Part shown: positions 12,801 to 22,980 of the stretch, one piece after another
Numbering within the stretch: the first letter of the stretch is position 1
How the letters are laid out: the number at the start of each line of letters is the position of its first letter
Source: Gigantopelta aegis
Taxonomy: Eukaryota > Mollusca > Gastropoda > Neomphalida > Peltospiridae
Direction of reading: 5' to 3'
Length of the DNA: 64,000 bases
Assembly: GCF_016097555.1 (NCBI RefSeq)
Contig: NC_054706.1
Location: 43,686,004-43,750,003 of the forward strand
Notes under the pieces: model-generated
The model's input: only the letters and a program-made list of their open reading frames with translations
Told to the model about the DNA's origin: nothing
The model's database searches: none
Made by a program: the position numbers and the translations under genes

Positions 12801-15210
12801 GGGGAAAAGCCCTAAAAATGGTTTTTAAAATGCCCCAAAAGTGTTTGGTTTATTAGCATCAGTGCTGGTTTCAATAGCATCAGTGCTGGTTTCAATAGCA
12901 TCAGTGCTGGTTTTAATAGCATCAGTGCTTTTTTAATTGCTGGGGCAGGATTTAGCTTAGTCGGTTGACCTATCACCTGAGGTGCTTGCATCACAGGATC
13001 GAACCACCTCAGTGCATCCATTCAACTGATTCGTGGGTTTTTTCTTGTTCCAGCCAGTGCACCACAACTGGTCAAAGGCTGTGGTATGTGCTTTTTTGTC
13101 TGTGGGGAAGTGCATATAACAGATCCTTTGTTGCCAATTGAAAAATGTAGTGGATTCCTCTGATGACTACGAGTCAGAATTACCACGTTTGACATCCAAT
13201 AGCCAATGATAAATTAATCAATGTGCTCAAGTGGTGTCGTTAAACAAATCAAACTTTAACAAACTTTATTTTAATTGCTGTAGTGCTTGTTTTAATTGTA
13301 GTTATGCTTATTATTGCTCATTTTAATGACATTCATATTTTATTGGCACTAGTGAATAATTTTGTGACATTAGAGAATATTTTTATCTCATCAATGTTTG
13401 TTTTAATTACATCACTGCTTTTTTCCCCCCTTGCAGTGCGACCTGGAGTGCGCTATCGTGAGATTGGGAACGTCATTCAGAAACATGCTCAGGCCAACGG
13501 ATTTTCTGTCGTACGCAGTTACTGTGGACATGGCATTCATCAGTGAGTTTCTTTGCTTTCTTTTTTCATGGACTGAAATGAATTCCAAAAGTTGATTGTT
13601 CTTTCAGCACTCATCTTATTAAGCATCTTATTCAATAAAAATGTGTTTTGTGTTTTTTTGCCTTAAATGTAATAGTCACATCAAATGTTTGGCTTGGTTT
13701 TTAATTTTTCAACATAATAAGGTCAAATGTTCACAAGTTTTATTATTTGGAATTGTGATTTTGGCCAACATTTGTTTTAATTTTCCTGGTGAGATAATAT
13801 ATGTTTCTATTTCTTTTTTCCAGATTATTTCATACTGCGCCTAGTGTTCCACACTATTCCAGTAAGTATTGTCCAGTCTCTGTTGCCAGTTGTAAATCAA
13901 GTTTTTTGTTGAAATTAGGTAGTGCTCATAATTCATTATGGCAGTTTCCTATATACTTTGTCATGAACAGAACAGAAACTACCAGTCTTTAATTTGCCAG
14001 TCATGGGGTATTGGGTGGAACAGAAAAACCACCCACATTGGTTCACGAAGGAGAATTAACCATATAACCCATCACACCTCAGTTACTTTATCATAAAGTT
14101 GCACACTCTCCATGTTTGCCTCCTGCCAGCTGATAGTTCATGGTGTTGTGGGGGCACTGTTAAATACAGTAGTATTTCTGTATGTGGGCACACTTCACAG
14201 ATTGTTTATTGACTCTATTTGTTTCAGAAAACAAAGCTGTCGGTGTGATGAAGCCAGGACAGTGTTTCACCATCGAACCTATGATATCTGAAGGTATGTG
14301 TTATTGACTTTGATTCTAGTATAATCATGGTATCCTATGTTGAGGCAGTGGGCGAGTTTTAGGGGTGGGGAGGAGAGACATTAACATATCCAAAATGGTA
14401 TCTCAGTATATGATAGTTCAGGCGATCAAAAAAAAGAAGACGGACATGTGACATGATTTCAAAATCCCTTCAGTTCACAAAGTAATATATATTTTACCCA
14501 TGTGATTGGTACATAATATCAAAGTTCCTGCTACATAGAGAGTGATGCGTCACTTAGAAGAGCTGCCTGTTCATTACCTCACATGCTATCATTGAATTTG
14601 AACAAGTACATCAGACCCTTATCTTGCTGGCGAAATGAGCCACATTCATTTCAGTAATGCCAGAAAATACTTAATTTTAACATAATGGCACATTAACAAC
14701 TACTTAATAATATCACGTTTTTAATGAAACATACAACAGTTTTCTTTAAATTTTATTACTGGAAGTAGTATTTTATATCGAAATATTACAATTAGAACCG
14801 AGTGTAAAATCAGGGATTTTTCCGCTTTAACACAGAAATAGGCGAAATGTTATGAAATGTACCGATAAATATTCACTTTGCCTATTTTTATCAAACTTCT
14901 CCCCTTTCTTCTGGGAAGGGAAAAGTAACTTCTCCTACTTTCTCAATTCTAGATTAGCGCCCGGTACATTGTCCATTTCCACCATAACTTCATATATTGC
15001 TTTATCAGTACTCTCAGAAGGCTTGTTTTTTGGTTGTCCACAGGAACCTGGCGAGATGAGATGTGGCCTGATAACTGGACCGCCGTCACGTTTGACGGGA
15101 AGCTGTCCGCCCAGTTTGAGCACACCTTGCTTGTCACGGACATCGGGTGTGACGTACTCACAAAGAGGCTAGAAAACAATGGACAGCCACATTTTATGGA
15201 CAAAATGTAA
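3812..15210 (+). CDS. METAP1: Methionine aminopeptidase 1, 12 exons, N-terminus missing
   Basis: Coding exons with GT/AG borders: 3812-3863, 4262-4344, 4718-4778, 7226-7317, 8317-8400, 9952-10019, 11201-11271, 11995-12126, 13437-13542, 13824-13861, 14228-14293, 15044-15210 (TAA stop). They sum to 1020 nt, 339 codons plus stop, with consistent phases. From memory of the human 386-residue protein, about 38 N-terminal residues (the first part of the C6H2-type zinc finger) are missing. I found no exon for them in 1-3811. The first exon reads [17 protein letters not shown], the end of the zinc finger. The C-terminal part is the pita-bread metallopeptidase. Metal ligands of the family are visible: Asp in IDVTVYHR, Asp in HGDLNETF, His in the YCGHGIH/LFHTAP stretch, Glu in FTIEPM, Glu in QFEHTLL. 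The enzyme removes initiator Met from nascent chains at the ribosome. All diagnostic residues are intact, so the gene is probably functional. Confidence 0.97.
4306..4493 (+). repeat. 85-bp tandem duplication copying an exon end and its donor
   Basis: Two 85-bp units (4306-4390, 4391-4475) and an 18-bp third start (4476-4493). The first unit contains the last 39 nt of the METAP1 exon ending at 4344, its donor and 46 nt of intron. The second repeats this with few changes, including a GGTAAAT donor-like site. No polypyrimidine-AG acceptor precedes the second copy, so it is probably silent in splicing. Confidence 0.93.
5044..5800 (+). mobile_element. Dead Crypton (tyrosine-recombinase transposon) in a METAP1 intron
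   Basis: A frame from about 5044 to 5580 reads [20 protein letters not shown], then [20 protein letters not shown], a stop at 5455, then [18 protein letters not shown]. This is the C-terminal part of the DUF3504/Crypton recombinase: box II usually reads TNHSARK with the catalytic Arg, and GHKN...Y carries the later catalytic residues. A second frame (5595-5798) continues with [19 protein letters not shown], like the tail of such proteins. The Arg is replaced by His, one stop is present, and the two parts are out of frame. It is an inactive remnant. No N-terminal domain was found. Confidence 0.75.
6183..6325. mobile_element. Foldback element, about 68-bp stem
   Basis: The left arm (6183-6250) and right arm (6257-6325) are near-perfect reverse complements. 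The outer ends are GAATTCGTCACGAGTATTTT and its complement; the loop is only a few bases around CCAAAGG. There is no ORF of substance. It lies in the METAP1 intron 4779-7225. Confidence 0.85.
6547..6928 (-). mobile_element. tRNA-headed SINE, head I and tail 1
   Basis: Flanked by an 11-bp duplication TTCCGAYTCGG (6536-6546 and 6929-6939). On the minus strand the head has tRNA-like A and B boxes (CGTCGTGGTTAGGCC-type, TGGGTTCRGATCCCA). The core AAGATCCCTTGCTGCTAAT follows, then the tail GTCGTTAAATAAAACATTTC. Other copies: 21752-22134, 51529-51918, 59287-59667. Confidence 0.9.
7353..7493. mobile_element. Foldback element, 32-bp outer stem
   Basis: ACTTCACATATGTTGTTTTC at the left is mirrored by GAAAACAACGTATGTGAAGT at the right. 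The stem continues through CGCTTCCTATTTATT with a looser inner part. It lies 35 bp past the METAP1 donor at 7318. Confidence 0.8.
7683..7958 (-). mobile_element. Short element sharing the I-clade LINE 3' tail, full length
   Basis: A 15-bp duplication GTAAATCATACATGA flanks it (7668-7682, 7959-7973). On the minus strand it begins CCCTGCGCGTGCTGTAACC, passes CTCTTTGAGAATGGCCAATA, and ends in CCCAATAGCCGATGTATTTT then GGGGTATCGTTAAACATTC and (ATTC)n. The tail matches the 3' end of the LINE at 44773-48287, which probably mobilised it. The 5' part has no clear tRNA boxes. Confidence 0.88.
8484..9668. mobile_element. 1.2-kb nonautonomous TIR element
   Basis: The left end TGAGGAGTTCAGGCGCAAAA is matched in reverse at 9647-9668. 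Inside, the motif GGACTTACTSGGTTTTGC is repeated. An ORF at 8780-9010 ([17 protein letters not shown]) is basic and may be a transposase remnant or chance. Superfamily not identified. It fills most of the METAP1 intron 8401-9951. Confidence 0.7.
10070..10355 (-). mobile_element. Short LINE-tail element nested in another SINE's tail
   Basis: Same family as 7683-7958, lacking the first few bases. The duplication TTAAACGGAAGGAAGGAA lies at 10052-10069 and 10356-10373, and it includes part of the (GGAA)n tail of an older insertion. Confidence 0.88.
10374..10430 (-). mobile_element. Truncated SINE tail (tail 1)
   Basis: ATGTTTTATTTAACGACGCA and TTTACGGTTATATG are the reverse of SINE tail 1. The flanking CCTTTTAAACGG (about 10048 and 10431) fits a 12-bp duplication of this older insertion. 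Confidence 0.75.
11221..11650 (+). repeat. Tandem array of METAP1 exon fragments with splice donors
   Basis: About six copies of a segment that starts within the METAP1 exon 11201-11271 and runs about 30 nt past its donor. Units begin at 11221 (the real exon), 11303, 11366, a partial unit near 11397, 11454, 11518 and 11581. The first and last are long (about 80 bp). The middle ones are 63-64 bp and lack 19 nt of exon sequence. Several middle copies keep the AACAGTAAGT donor; the copy at 11518 has AACAGTACGT and the last AACAATAAGT. Only the first copy has an acceptor in front of it (AG at 11199-11200). Confidence 0.93.
12148..12479 (+). mobile_element. Chimaeric SINE, tRNA head II with tail 1
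   Basis: Flanked by CTTAACTGTAT (12137-12147 and 12480-12490). The head TAGCTCAGTGGTAGAGTGC is a tRNA A box and GGGATCGATCCC a B-box region. The centre is CCAGCCAGTGTATCACGACT; the tail is GTCGTTAAATAAAACATTTC plus (CTTC)n. Head II otherwise occurs with tail 2 (38577-38889). Confidence 0.92.
12852..12930 (+). repeat. 21-nt tandem repeat, four units
   Basis: The unit AGCATCAGTGCTGGTTTCAA with one linking base is repeated about four times inside a METAP1 intron, just before a SINE insertion. Confidence 0.85.
12943..13268 (+). mobile_element. tRNA-headed SINE, head III and tail 2
   Basis: The 12-bp duplication TTTTAATTGCTG lies at 12931-12942 and 13269-13280. The head TTAGCTTAGTCGGTTGACC differs from heads I and II. 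The centre is the shared CAGCCAGTGCACCACAACTG and the tail is CATCCAATAGCCAATGATAA to GTCGTTAAACAAATCAAAC. A shorter copy is at 50475-50712. Confidence 0.9.
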
Positions 15211-15556
15211 TGAAAACAACAGTTTAAAAGAGAAAATGTTAAAATTGCTGCATTCGCTTTATTTTTGAAAGTGGATCATTGTTAGTGTACAGAAAACATT
15301 CAAAATGTTTGTTTTGTTAGAAATACAGATTTGTATTCATGTGTTTGGAAGTCCAAGTCTGTGAATTGAATAGGAGCTGCTGTAATGCTCGCTCAAGTGA
15401 CCATGCTTGTTCAACAGACAGATTTGTAAGAGGCCTCCTCATTAATATCTCAAACCATCCATTATACTAAGCATTTGCATTAAGCAGTTTGCTGTCATAA
15501 GATACCACCTTGTTAAAATTCCAAGTTTGATTTAACATGTGTCAAACGTGTCTTAA

Positions 15557-16308
15557 AGCCGTACACCCTAGTTCCATCCAGCGAAAATAAATTATAATTT
15601 GGTTAATCTTCAAACCTGTAACACACTTAGATCACGTTTTTATCAAATGGAGTGAAAAAGCAGGTTTTATATCGATAAATACCATGGGAATCCCCATGTC
15701 CCAATTGCTTGAAATAATTTTGAAAGTTTGTATTCTGACGTCACCGGTAGATGTCGCTCGAAGCACAACAATGCCTACGTCACGACAAATTTCACAGACT
15801 TGGGGTGCGTTCTTTTCACCTCTCTTGGACATGTTCCAACTGATCTGTCCTGGTTGTATCCCCTCCCCAGATTGGTTTTAAGGGTTTGTAACGTTTTGTA
15901 TTGAGATACTTACTTGTCTGAACTTTATTGTTGCTGAAAATGTTCACGAACTGTGAAGAAAAATCTCACAAATGAACAACAACAAATCGGATGTTGATTG
16001 CGCGAACCGTGCACGAGAAAACAAACCGAACCAAAATGATAACGGTCACGTGGTATACCAACGTCTGTGACATTGAAATGGAAATATCCTGTCCTCAAAC
16101 GTGCGTCCGTTTTTCAGACATACGAAAAATGCATTTTGTGGTATTACAAACACCAGGATTACAAAAAAACACTTCAGGTGAATGGAAATGTATATTCTAA
16201 ATAATAAACGGTAAATAAAGTGCAATTTTATTTGTGAAAAAATGGGTTTAATAGCAAAAAAACAACGCCGTAATGGTTAACAACTAGCCGTAACTAGGGT
16301 GTGTCCCT
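15557..16308. mobile_element. TTAA-flanked element, AGGGACATACCC family, 752 bp
   Basis: TTAA at 15553-15556 and 16309-16312; ends AGCCGTACACCCTAG and CTAGGGTGTGTCCCT. The longest of four copies (others 29801, 30326, 63515). It lies 347 bp past the METAP1 stop and holds the first AATAAA after that stop (15586-15591). Confidence 0.82.
15586..15591 (+). promoter_or_regulatory. Candidate METAP1 poly(A) signal inside a mobile element
   Basis: AATAAA. I see no AATAAA or ATTAAA between the stop codon and the element edge, so the 3' end may be set by the inserted element. A further AATAAA lies near 16203. Cleavage at this site is inferred, not shown. Confidence 0.4.
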
Positions 16309-16312
16309 TTAA

Positions 16313-17510
16313 GAGGCCAGTTACTATTCTACCAAATCTGTGAAATAGTGACTCGTCTTGGAGTTAACATTTTTATATTACTTAAAGTAATGACAATTAC
16401 ATGACATTTTAGCATTTCATTATCAAAAATAACTTTCTTCCTTGTTGGTAAAAAAAAAGAGAAAAAAAAGAAGTTTATCATGAGATGTATTCTCCACATA
16501 AAATTAAGCATCACAGCTTGTTTTTGGGGAATAAACCTTATAAATGGGAAAAGTGATATTTAATAATTTTTATTTACTGACTGAAATATAAAAATTTGAT
16601 ATGCTTTTTATTTTGTCACACTATAAAATTAACTTATTATTTAGATTTCAGTTACATACATTTATGTGAAAAGGACTTGAGTAATATTCTTTGCAAGGAA
16701 TTGTGTTGTAAGTCTACATTGTTTTGAGACAAAACTTCACGTTATTTGATTGATGTGTTATAATTTTATTCACTTAAAAAAAGAGAAAGAAAACAACTAG
16801 TTAAATTGTGCTTTGTTGTTTACAAGTTCTTCCATGATTCCTTCGTCCATGATTTACGTAACAAATTGTCAACTTCCTTTGTTAACGAATTACATCAGTA
16901 ATAACAAATGACCAGTTTTATTTTAGCAAGTAAAATTAACTGGTTAAAAGAAGGAAGTTTGATTATGAGTGTAATAGTTTGTCTGTTAAACATGTACAGT
17001 TTTTGTTAATACATGTATTTGTATATAATACACATTTAGGTTTTTAAAATTAAAAGCAAAGTACATGAAGGTTGGACAGTGAATTTACCCCCGTTATTTC
17101 TTTTGACACTTTATTATAAAAACAGAGAACTGTATGTTAAAGATATGATACCTGTTAAATAATAAGCTGACACCCCTCAAAGTTAACTCTCCCATCTACG
17201 AACAGATGGCACTTAATTCCAATTTTTAAATAGATAGTATGAAATGTTTTAGTCACCAAATGAAGACTATGGTCTCAATGTAAGAGGGCTGGCCGACGCG
17301 TTCTTGTAAAAGCTGAAAACCGAGTACTGTACTTAGTCTCATTTCAGATTAAATCCAGTCTACAACCTGAAATCGGATCAGAATTTTAAAAATCACATGC
17401 CTGGTATATTCAAGGCTTACAATGGGAAATGTGTTTAGCTTTATCCAGTTTTATAAAATCTCAATTAAAAAATTTTCATCAAGACACACGCTTTATTATT
17501 AATCCCTTAC
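16313..17510. other. Intergenic, nothing recognised
   Basis: AT-rich sequence with no coding exon, tRNA or repeat structure that I can support. Confidence 0.5.
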
Positions 17511-18030
17511 TGGTTCAATCTGAAGGGACTATGGGTTTCATTTCTGTCCGTCTGTCTGTGTGGCCCCGTTTTTCGGATGGGTTTTTTGTCTTTGAGATAT
17601 TGAGCTGAAATTTTGTGCATAGCTTTATTATGCACTGTTATCCATTTGTGAAAGAGTTATGGCCCTTGAACTTAAGAGATAATGAAAATTTGTTTTCCGG
17701 ACTTGTTTTGCAATGCCTGAAGATATTGAGGTGAAATTTTGTATATAGCTTTTTCATCTACTGTTACTGGTCAGGTCAGGTTAGTGTTTAACATGCACAT
17801 TCAGAACAAGCTGTTGTGGCCCATGCCTGTCTTGGGCACAGGTGCCGGCCTCTACTGTTACTGATCAAGTTTAACTTTCATGGTAATATACCCACTTTTC
17901 ACAGAGGAGTTGAATTTAGGAGATGGGATAAATTGTTAGTGCTGGTCAGGGACATGTATTGCTTTAGCAATACTCTCAGAATACTTGTTCTTACAGGAAA
18001 CTTTAATCTGGTGCAGGGAACTTATTTCTT
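17511..18030 (+). repeat. Unclassified dispersed repeat
   Basis: It includes GAGATATTGAGCTGAAATTT and its variant 130 bp later, then GGGACATGTATTGCTTTAGC. The second half recurs reversed at about 52480-52690. It is interrupted by a small SINE at 17770-17850. There is no ORF. Confidence 0.6.
17770..17850 (-). mobile_element. 81-bp mini-SINE with (ACCTG)n tail
   Basis: A perfect 13-bp duplication TCTACTGTTACTG (17757-17769, 17851-17863). On the minus strand it begins GGCCGGCACCTGTGCCCAAG, passes ACAACAGCTTGTTCTGAATG and ends in ACCTGACCTGA. It has no RNA polymerase III boxes that I can place. A relative lies at 52203-52307. Confidence 0.82.
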
Positions 18031-18111
18031 AACATTTTGAAGAAACAAAAATGTGTTCACAAGCACTTTCCCTGTTCTCAAATCATACCTCGCCTATTTC
18101 ATATACACACC

Positions 18112-18227
18112 AGGGGCCTCATTCACAAAGGTCTCTTAGACTGCTAGACAACAAAGTATCCTCTTTGTAAGTCTTTTAGCATTGCACTGCAAGATCGCAA
18201 CGTTGCGAGAGTAGTGAATTAGGCCTC
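18112..18227. mobile_element. Small foldback element
   Basis: AGGGGCCTCATTCACAAAG at the left, and GTGAATTAGGCCT at the right in inverted form; an inner palindrome GCAACGTTGC. It resembles the elements at 24031-24140 and 52092-52200 in form. Confidence 0.6.
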
Positions 18228-19828
18228 AGCACATCTAATTAATATAGAGAGCAACGATATTTGTATATCACAATACAATACGTATCTCAATATGTGCTTC
18301 ACAATACGTCTCGTGATGCACTGATCCTTGTTATTACGTAACGTACAATATTTTCGGCAATTACACCCTTTTTTTTCACACATTACTCGTGTTGTTTCAG
18401 TTACAGGTTTCACGAAATCCAATCTGGTATTCCAAACAGAAAAGGTACATACTTCAAAACTAATCTCTGACAGTGACTTAGGACATGTATATATTGTATG
18501 TATATAGAGACCAGGCAGAGGTGCAGTATGATCAAACGTCAGAACGTGTAAAACGTTACTTGCCAAATCCTAAAACAGAGTTTGATAAAACATCGAGTTA
18601 CCAACAGGGTGAGCTACATTGTTGGGGGGGGGGGGGAGGGGGGAGGGGGGCCGCGGTTCTTCTCATCACCACAAAATAGTTGGCCCTTTCGTGTGTGTGT
18701 CTGTGTGTGTATAAATTTCTTCTTGCATTTTTCTTCATATATTGACTTTTTATTTTGTTTTGTTTTTAAAGCTGATTTACTATATCTTTATGGTTGTTCC
18801 GTTGTGTTACTTGTTCTTTATGACTGTTGACAAAAGGCTATTTCTCGAGTAAGGTCCTGTTCACGTGGTCGAGGGTGTTTCGACTAATTACATCCCCTTG
18901 ATATACTGCACTAAACTGACTAAAACAAGTAATTGTCATCTATATTTAGTATCAAGAAAATCAGTTTTGTCCTTTGTGTGTGCGGTTATTTTCAGACCTA
19001 AATTAACTTTACGAAGATTGTTGATTACATACATGTACTTGTGAGAATGAAATTGTAAAAATACTATTACAATGTAATAGGAAACTACTTTTAAAGGATT
19101 ATGCCTGAGCCACTTTGTGTTGGGTGCTTTTCTAACTGGCTAATTATCCATGCATTAAAACAAATGAACAAATATATTTGTACTATGCGTTAAAAATGTG
19201 TGGGTTTTTTTTTTTCTATCCGTTTGCTGTGAAGGTTTTTTTTAATAGTGATTCTGCTCTGAAGGCTTACACTAGAATATTGTTGGTGGCCTTTTTAAAT
19301 ATACTGAAAGTTAAAGTTTGTTTTGTTTAACGAAACCACTAGAGCACATTGGAAGTCCACTGAAAGATATAAGAAGACAACTGTGTGCAACTGGATGTAT
19401 TCTGGTTGGCAATAAATAACCCAAAATTGTATACAAGTGTCAGGGTTACTGTGTGTTCCGTAGCTACATCAAACATGCAATAGCAATAACAACTGAAAAC
19501 TGGTTGGTGCATTTTCTGCGAGTTTAGTATATAAACTCAAAAAGTATTATTTTGCCAATGATTGCTCTTAACTTCACAATTTGTTATTTTAAAATTGCAG
19601 TTGGATAGGAAATTAATCTGACTGTATCAAATGAACATTCTCAAAATAAGAAACCTGCCCTAAATTTGGTTAAAAGAAAAGTAAATGCAATTGTTATGAA
19701 TTTAAATTACCCCAAATTTACTCAATACAACCTTTTAACATGTAAATAGGAATTCCCTAAAGTGCAGAAAGGAAAAAAAAACATATTTGAGCATTGGCAT
19801 ACAAATGTATGTGTAGCTTGTCCGTTAA
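18228..19828. other. Intergenic with poly-G tract and a SINE-tail fragment
   Basis: A G-rich run at about 18623-18651 could form a G-quadruplex. At 19311-19350 a reversed fragment of SINE tail 2 (AACGAAACCACTAGAGCACA) is seen. No exon is supported. Confidence 0.5.
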
Positions 19829-20232
19829 AGGCATATTGTCACAGACCACTGACCTATTTAATGGCATATTGTCACAGACCACTGACCTATTTAATGGCAT
19901 ATTGTCACAGACCACTGACCTATTTAATGGCATATTGTCACAGACCACTGACCTATTTAATGGTCTAACAAAGTATTACCTGAACAAAAATAATTTGATT
20001 TGTCCCTAAATGTACTTTATTCAACCATGTTCATAACCACCATACTCCATTTATTATGGCAATGGTCCATAATTCAAAAACTAAAATTGCAGAGGGTTGA
20101 CATGGATTTCACTTCATCATGGTTCAGTTAAGGTGATGCGATAGCTATATTTGGTTTACAACAATTAATGTAATTTCTATTTATTATCCATTGTTAGAGA
20201 AATAAGGTCCTTAAATCTGCGACAGTATGCCT
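19829..20232. mobile_element. TTAA-type element with its left end amplified four times
   Basis: TTAA precedes AGGCATATTGTCACAGA at 19829; the right end, reversed, is AGGCATACTGTCGCAGA, followed by TGAA, a decayed TTAA. The first 33 nt of the element, including the terminal repeat, are present in four perfect tandem copies (19830-19961). Confidence 0.75.
19830..19961 (+). repeat. 33-nt tandem repeat, four perfect copies
   Basis: The unit begins GGCATATTGTCACAGACCAC and ends CTGACCTATTTAAT. Because 33 is a multiple of three, both strands stay open and give repeated short peptides, which are not genes. Confidence 0.95.
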
Positions 20233-21190
20233 TGAAAGCATATTTTGAAACATGCTGGAGGTATACTTCATTTGAAGTATGTCCATATTTTGTTTTATAT
20301 ATCACTTGTGTACGTAAGTGTATATATGCATAGCAAACCTGTGATTGTCACATTTTAACAGCTTTTCAAAATTACCTAACAAAATAAGTCGTATAATACC
20401 CCAGGGGCTGTTCAACAATTGTGTTATGCTCCGAGGAAGAGGGGTGTCATGTTTAGCTGGGAAAGTTGTGTAACATTTTTAAAGTAATATGCAATATCAG
20501 TTTTTATTTTTAAGTAAATGATTTAATCATGGCCAATTTGTTTATTACATAATTTATTTTTATATCTAGTTTTTCTTATCAAACTAAGTAAAAGTACAAA
20601 AACAAAACCCAATGATGTTTGTTGATACATGACAGTGAAAGGGGGTATGGGTGGGGTGTGGGGTTTTGCGTTATATAATTGTTGAATGGCTCCAGTTTGT
20701 AATAATTTATATAAAATAACTATATAATTATCCAATATTTTATTTTATGCAGATTTTTTTTTTAACATTTGAAATAGGTTTCATCATGTTTGTTCAGTGT
20801 ATAGATAATAAATATTTCATTAAAACTGTTGTTTGTTTTTCTTGCAATAAATGCATACACTATACTTTATGTATATAAATTTATAATACTCTTTATTAAA
20901 GAATGTCTCGTCCCTCTGTAGATATTATCTATTTTCAAAATTAATTATTTATATTTATGGCCTCAAGTTCAAAATTATGAGAGGTATTATTAGGATTAAA
21001 TTGTGCAACTTTAGTCAATATAAATATTTAAAATGTAACTTCTGAGACAAACCGACCTTTAATTTTGCCAAGGCAATTTTCTGAAATGCAAGGGCTGCTT
21101 AAAATGAATCACGAGTTACCAGTTGTATGGTTACTTAAATCAGATTTGCAGGAATTAGAAATATATTGTCCTAATACTTAGTACTTGGAT
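20233..21190. other. Intergenic, nothing recognised
   Basis: AT-rich sequence without a supportable exon or repeat. Confidence 0.5.
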
Positions 21191-21194
21191 ACCA

Positions 21195-21420
21195 TATACA
21201 CCGGCGTCGTGGTTAGGCCATTGGTCTACAGGCTGGTAGGTACTGGGTTCAGATCCCAGTCGAGGCATGGGATTTTTAATCCAGAAATCCCGAGTGAGTG
21301 CTCCACAAGGCTCAATGGATAGGTGTAAACCACTTGCACCGACCAGTGATCCATAACTGGTTAACAAAGGCCATGGTTTGTGCTATCCTGCCTGTGGGAA
21401 GCGCAAATAAAAGATTCCTT
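21195..21420 (+). mobile_element. SINE head I, 3'-truncated
   Basis: GGCGTCGTGGTTAGGCCATT (A box) and GGGTTCAGATCCCAGTCGAG (B box) start the copy. It stops after AAAAGATTCCTT, within the core, and lacks any tail. Confidence 0.88.
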
Positions 21421-21751
21421 GGTATTACACTCCAATTAAAACAAAGGACCCTGAATTTGCAGCTGGTTACAATCAACACCTGCCAACACCTATAAGTACA
21501 GAGCTCTGTCGGGTTGAGTGTCCTATAGTCCGAAGCAAGAGGCTTTTGTGCAATACAAACTGCTTAAAATAGCATAAAATATACTGAAATAATCTATAAA
21601 TGTATTTATTGTTGACTGTTCAATGTAGTGTATCCAGTAATTATCAAGGATTTTAAAATTAATAGGAGGTTTCCACAGAAATTCCACCTTTTTTGTTAAC
21701 AAGTGGGAGTAAGCAGAACAGCTACATGTACTGTTAATTACATGTATCTCT

Positions 21752-22134
21752 AGAGCCAGACAGGCATCGTGGCAGGCCATCGGTCTACAGGCTGGTAGGT
21801 ACTGGGTTCGGATCCCAGTCGAGGCATGGGATTTTTAATCCAGATACCGACTCCAAACCCTGAGTGAGTACTTTGCAAGGCTCAATGGGTAGGTGTAAAC
21901 CACTTGCACCGACCAGTGGTCCATAACTGGTTCAACAAAGGCCATGGTTTGTGCTATCCTGCCTGTGGGAAGCGCAAATAAAAGATCCCTTGCTGCTAAT
22001 CGGAAAGAGTAGCCCATGTAGTGGCGACAGAGGGTTTCCTCTCAAAATCCGTGTGGTCCTTAACCATATGTTTGACGCCATATAACTGTAAATAAAATGT
22101 GTTGAGTGCATCGTTAAATAAAACATTTCTTTCT
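21752..22134 (+). mobile_element. SINE head I and tail 1, near full length
   Basis: Head from GGCATCGTGGCAGGCCATCG, core AAGATCCCTTGCTGCTAATC, and tail ending GTTAAATAAAACATTTCTTT. GGATACCGTATACAT follows the tail and GGATACCATATACAC precedes the truncated copy at 21195, as if one target duplication embraced both. Confidence 0.9.
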
Positions 22135-22945
22135 GGATACCGTATACATAGGCAGAACATATCAATATTAATCAGATTAATTAATCCTCAGCAAAAAAAA
22201 AACATGGATCATAAAATTTCATTCAACTAACTGAATGTGTAAGTAATATCGTACAAACAAAGAAATGCATAACATTTTATTTTTTGCATAACTCTGGTAA
22301 ATTACAAAACTAACAAACAAAAATACTGATATGGTATTTCAAAAATACAATCCTTGTATAAATTTAGCAAAGTCTAATAAAACAATCCACAAGGAATTCT
22401 GAAACGACACCACTGTTCAGTTTTAGTAATACAACTGTGCAGCTACTATCATCTTAAATACCTACTTCAATCTTAAATACCTACTTCAGCAGTCAAACTG
22501 TTCTGATGATTGAGAGTTACTTTATGATAATTCTAGCTTTGGGACCAATCACAATTAACAATATTTTCACAGGCATACCAAGAACACTGGTTTTCATACC
22601 TCAATTCTCCCTGCTAGAAGTACTGTTACTTTGCTTATAAATAATGGCATTAACCCAAGTCACACACACATACACATGAGTACAGTTTAAAAACTTGTGA
22701 AAACACTGATCACTGAATGGCCCCATTAATGTAAATCACCATAGTAATTAAATACACTAAATTCAAAGTTATTTTTACTTGATTTATACATGTATATTCC
22801 TCACTTAGACTGGAAACAAATTTTTGACTATCCTGAGTTGTGACATGTTTCTGACAAATACTAAGTAAAGAATTTTCAGCAACAAAAATTAAATCTAATT
22901 AAATATATTTCCTTTTCTGAACCTTTAATGTCTGAAAATCTAATG

Positions 22946-22980
<35 letters not shown>

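Noticed and set aside
19757-20009. Repeated peptides on both strands
   Set aside because: Product of four 33-nt repeats in a transposon end.
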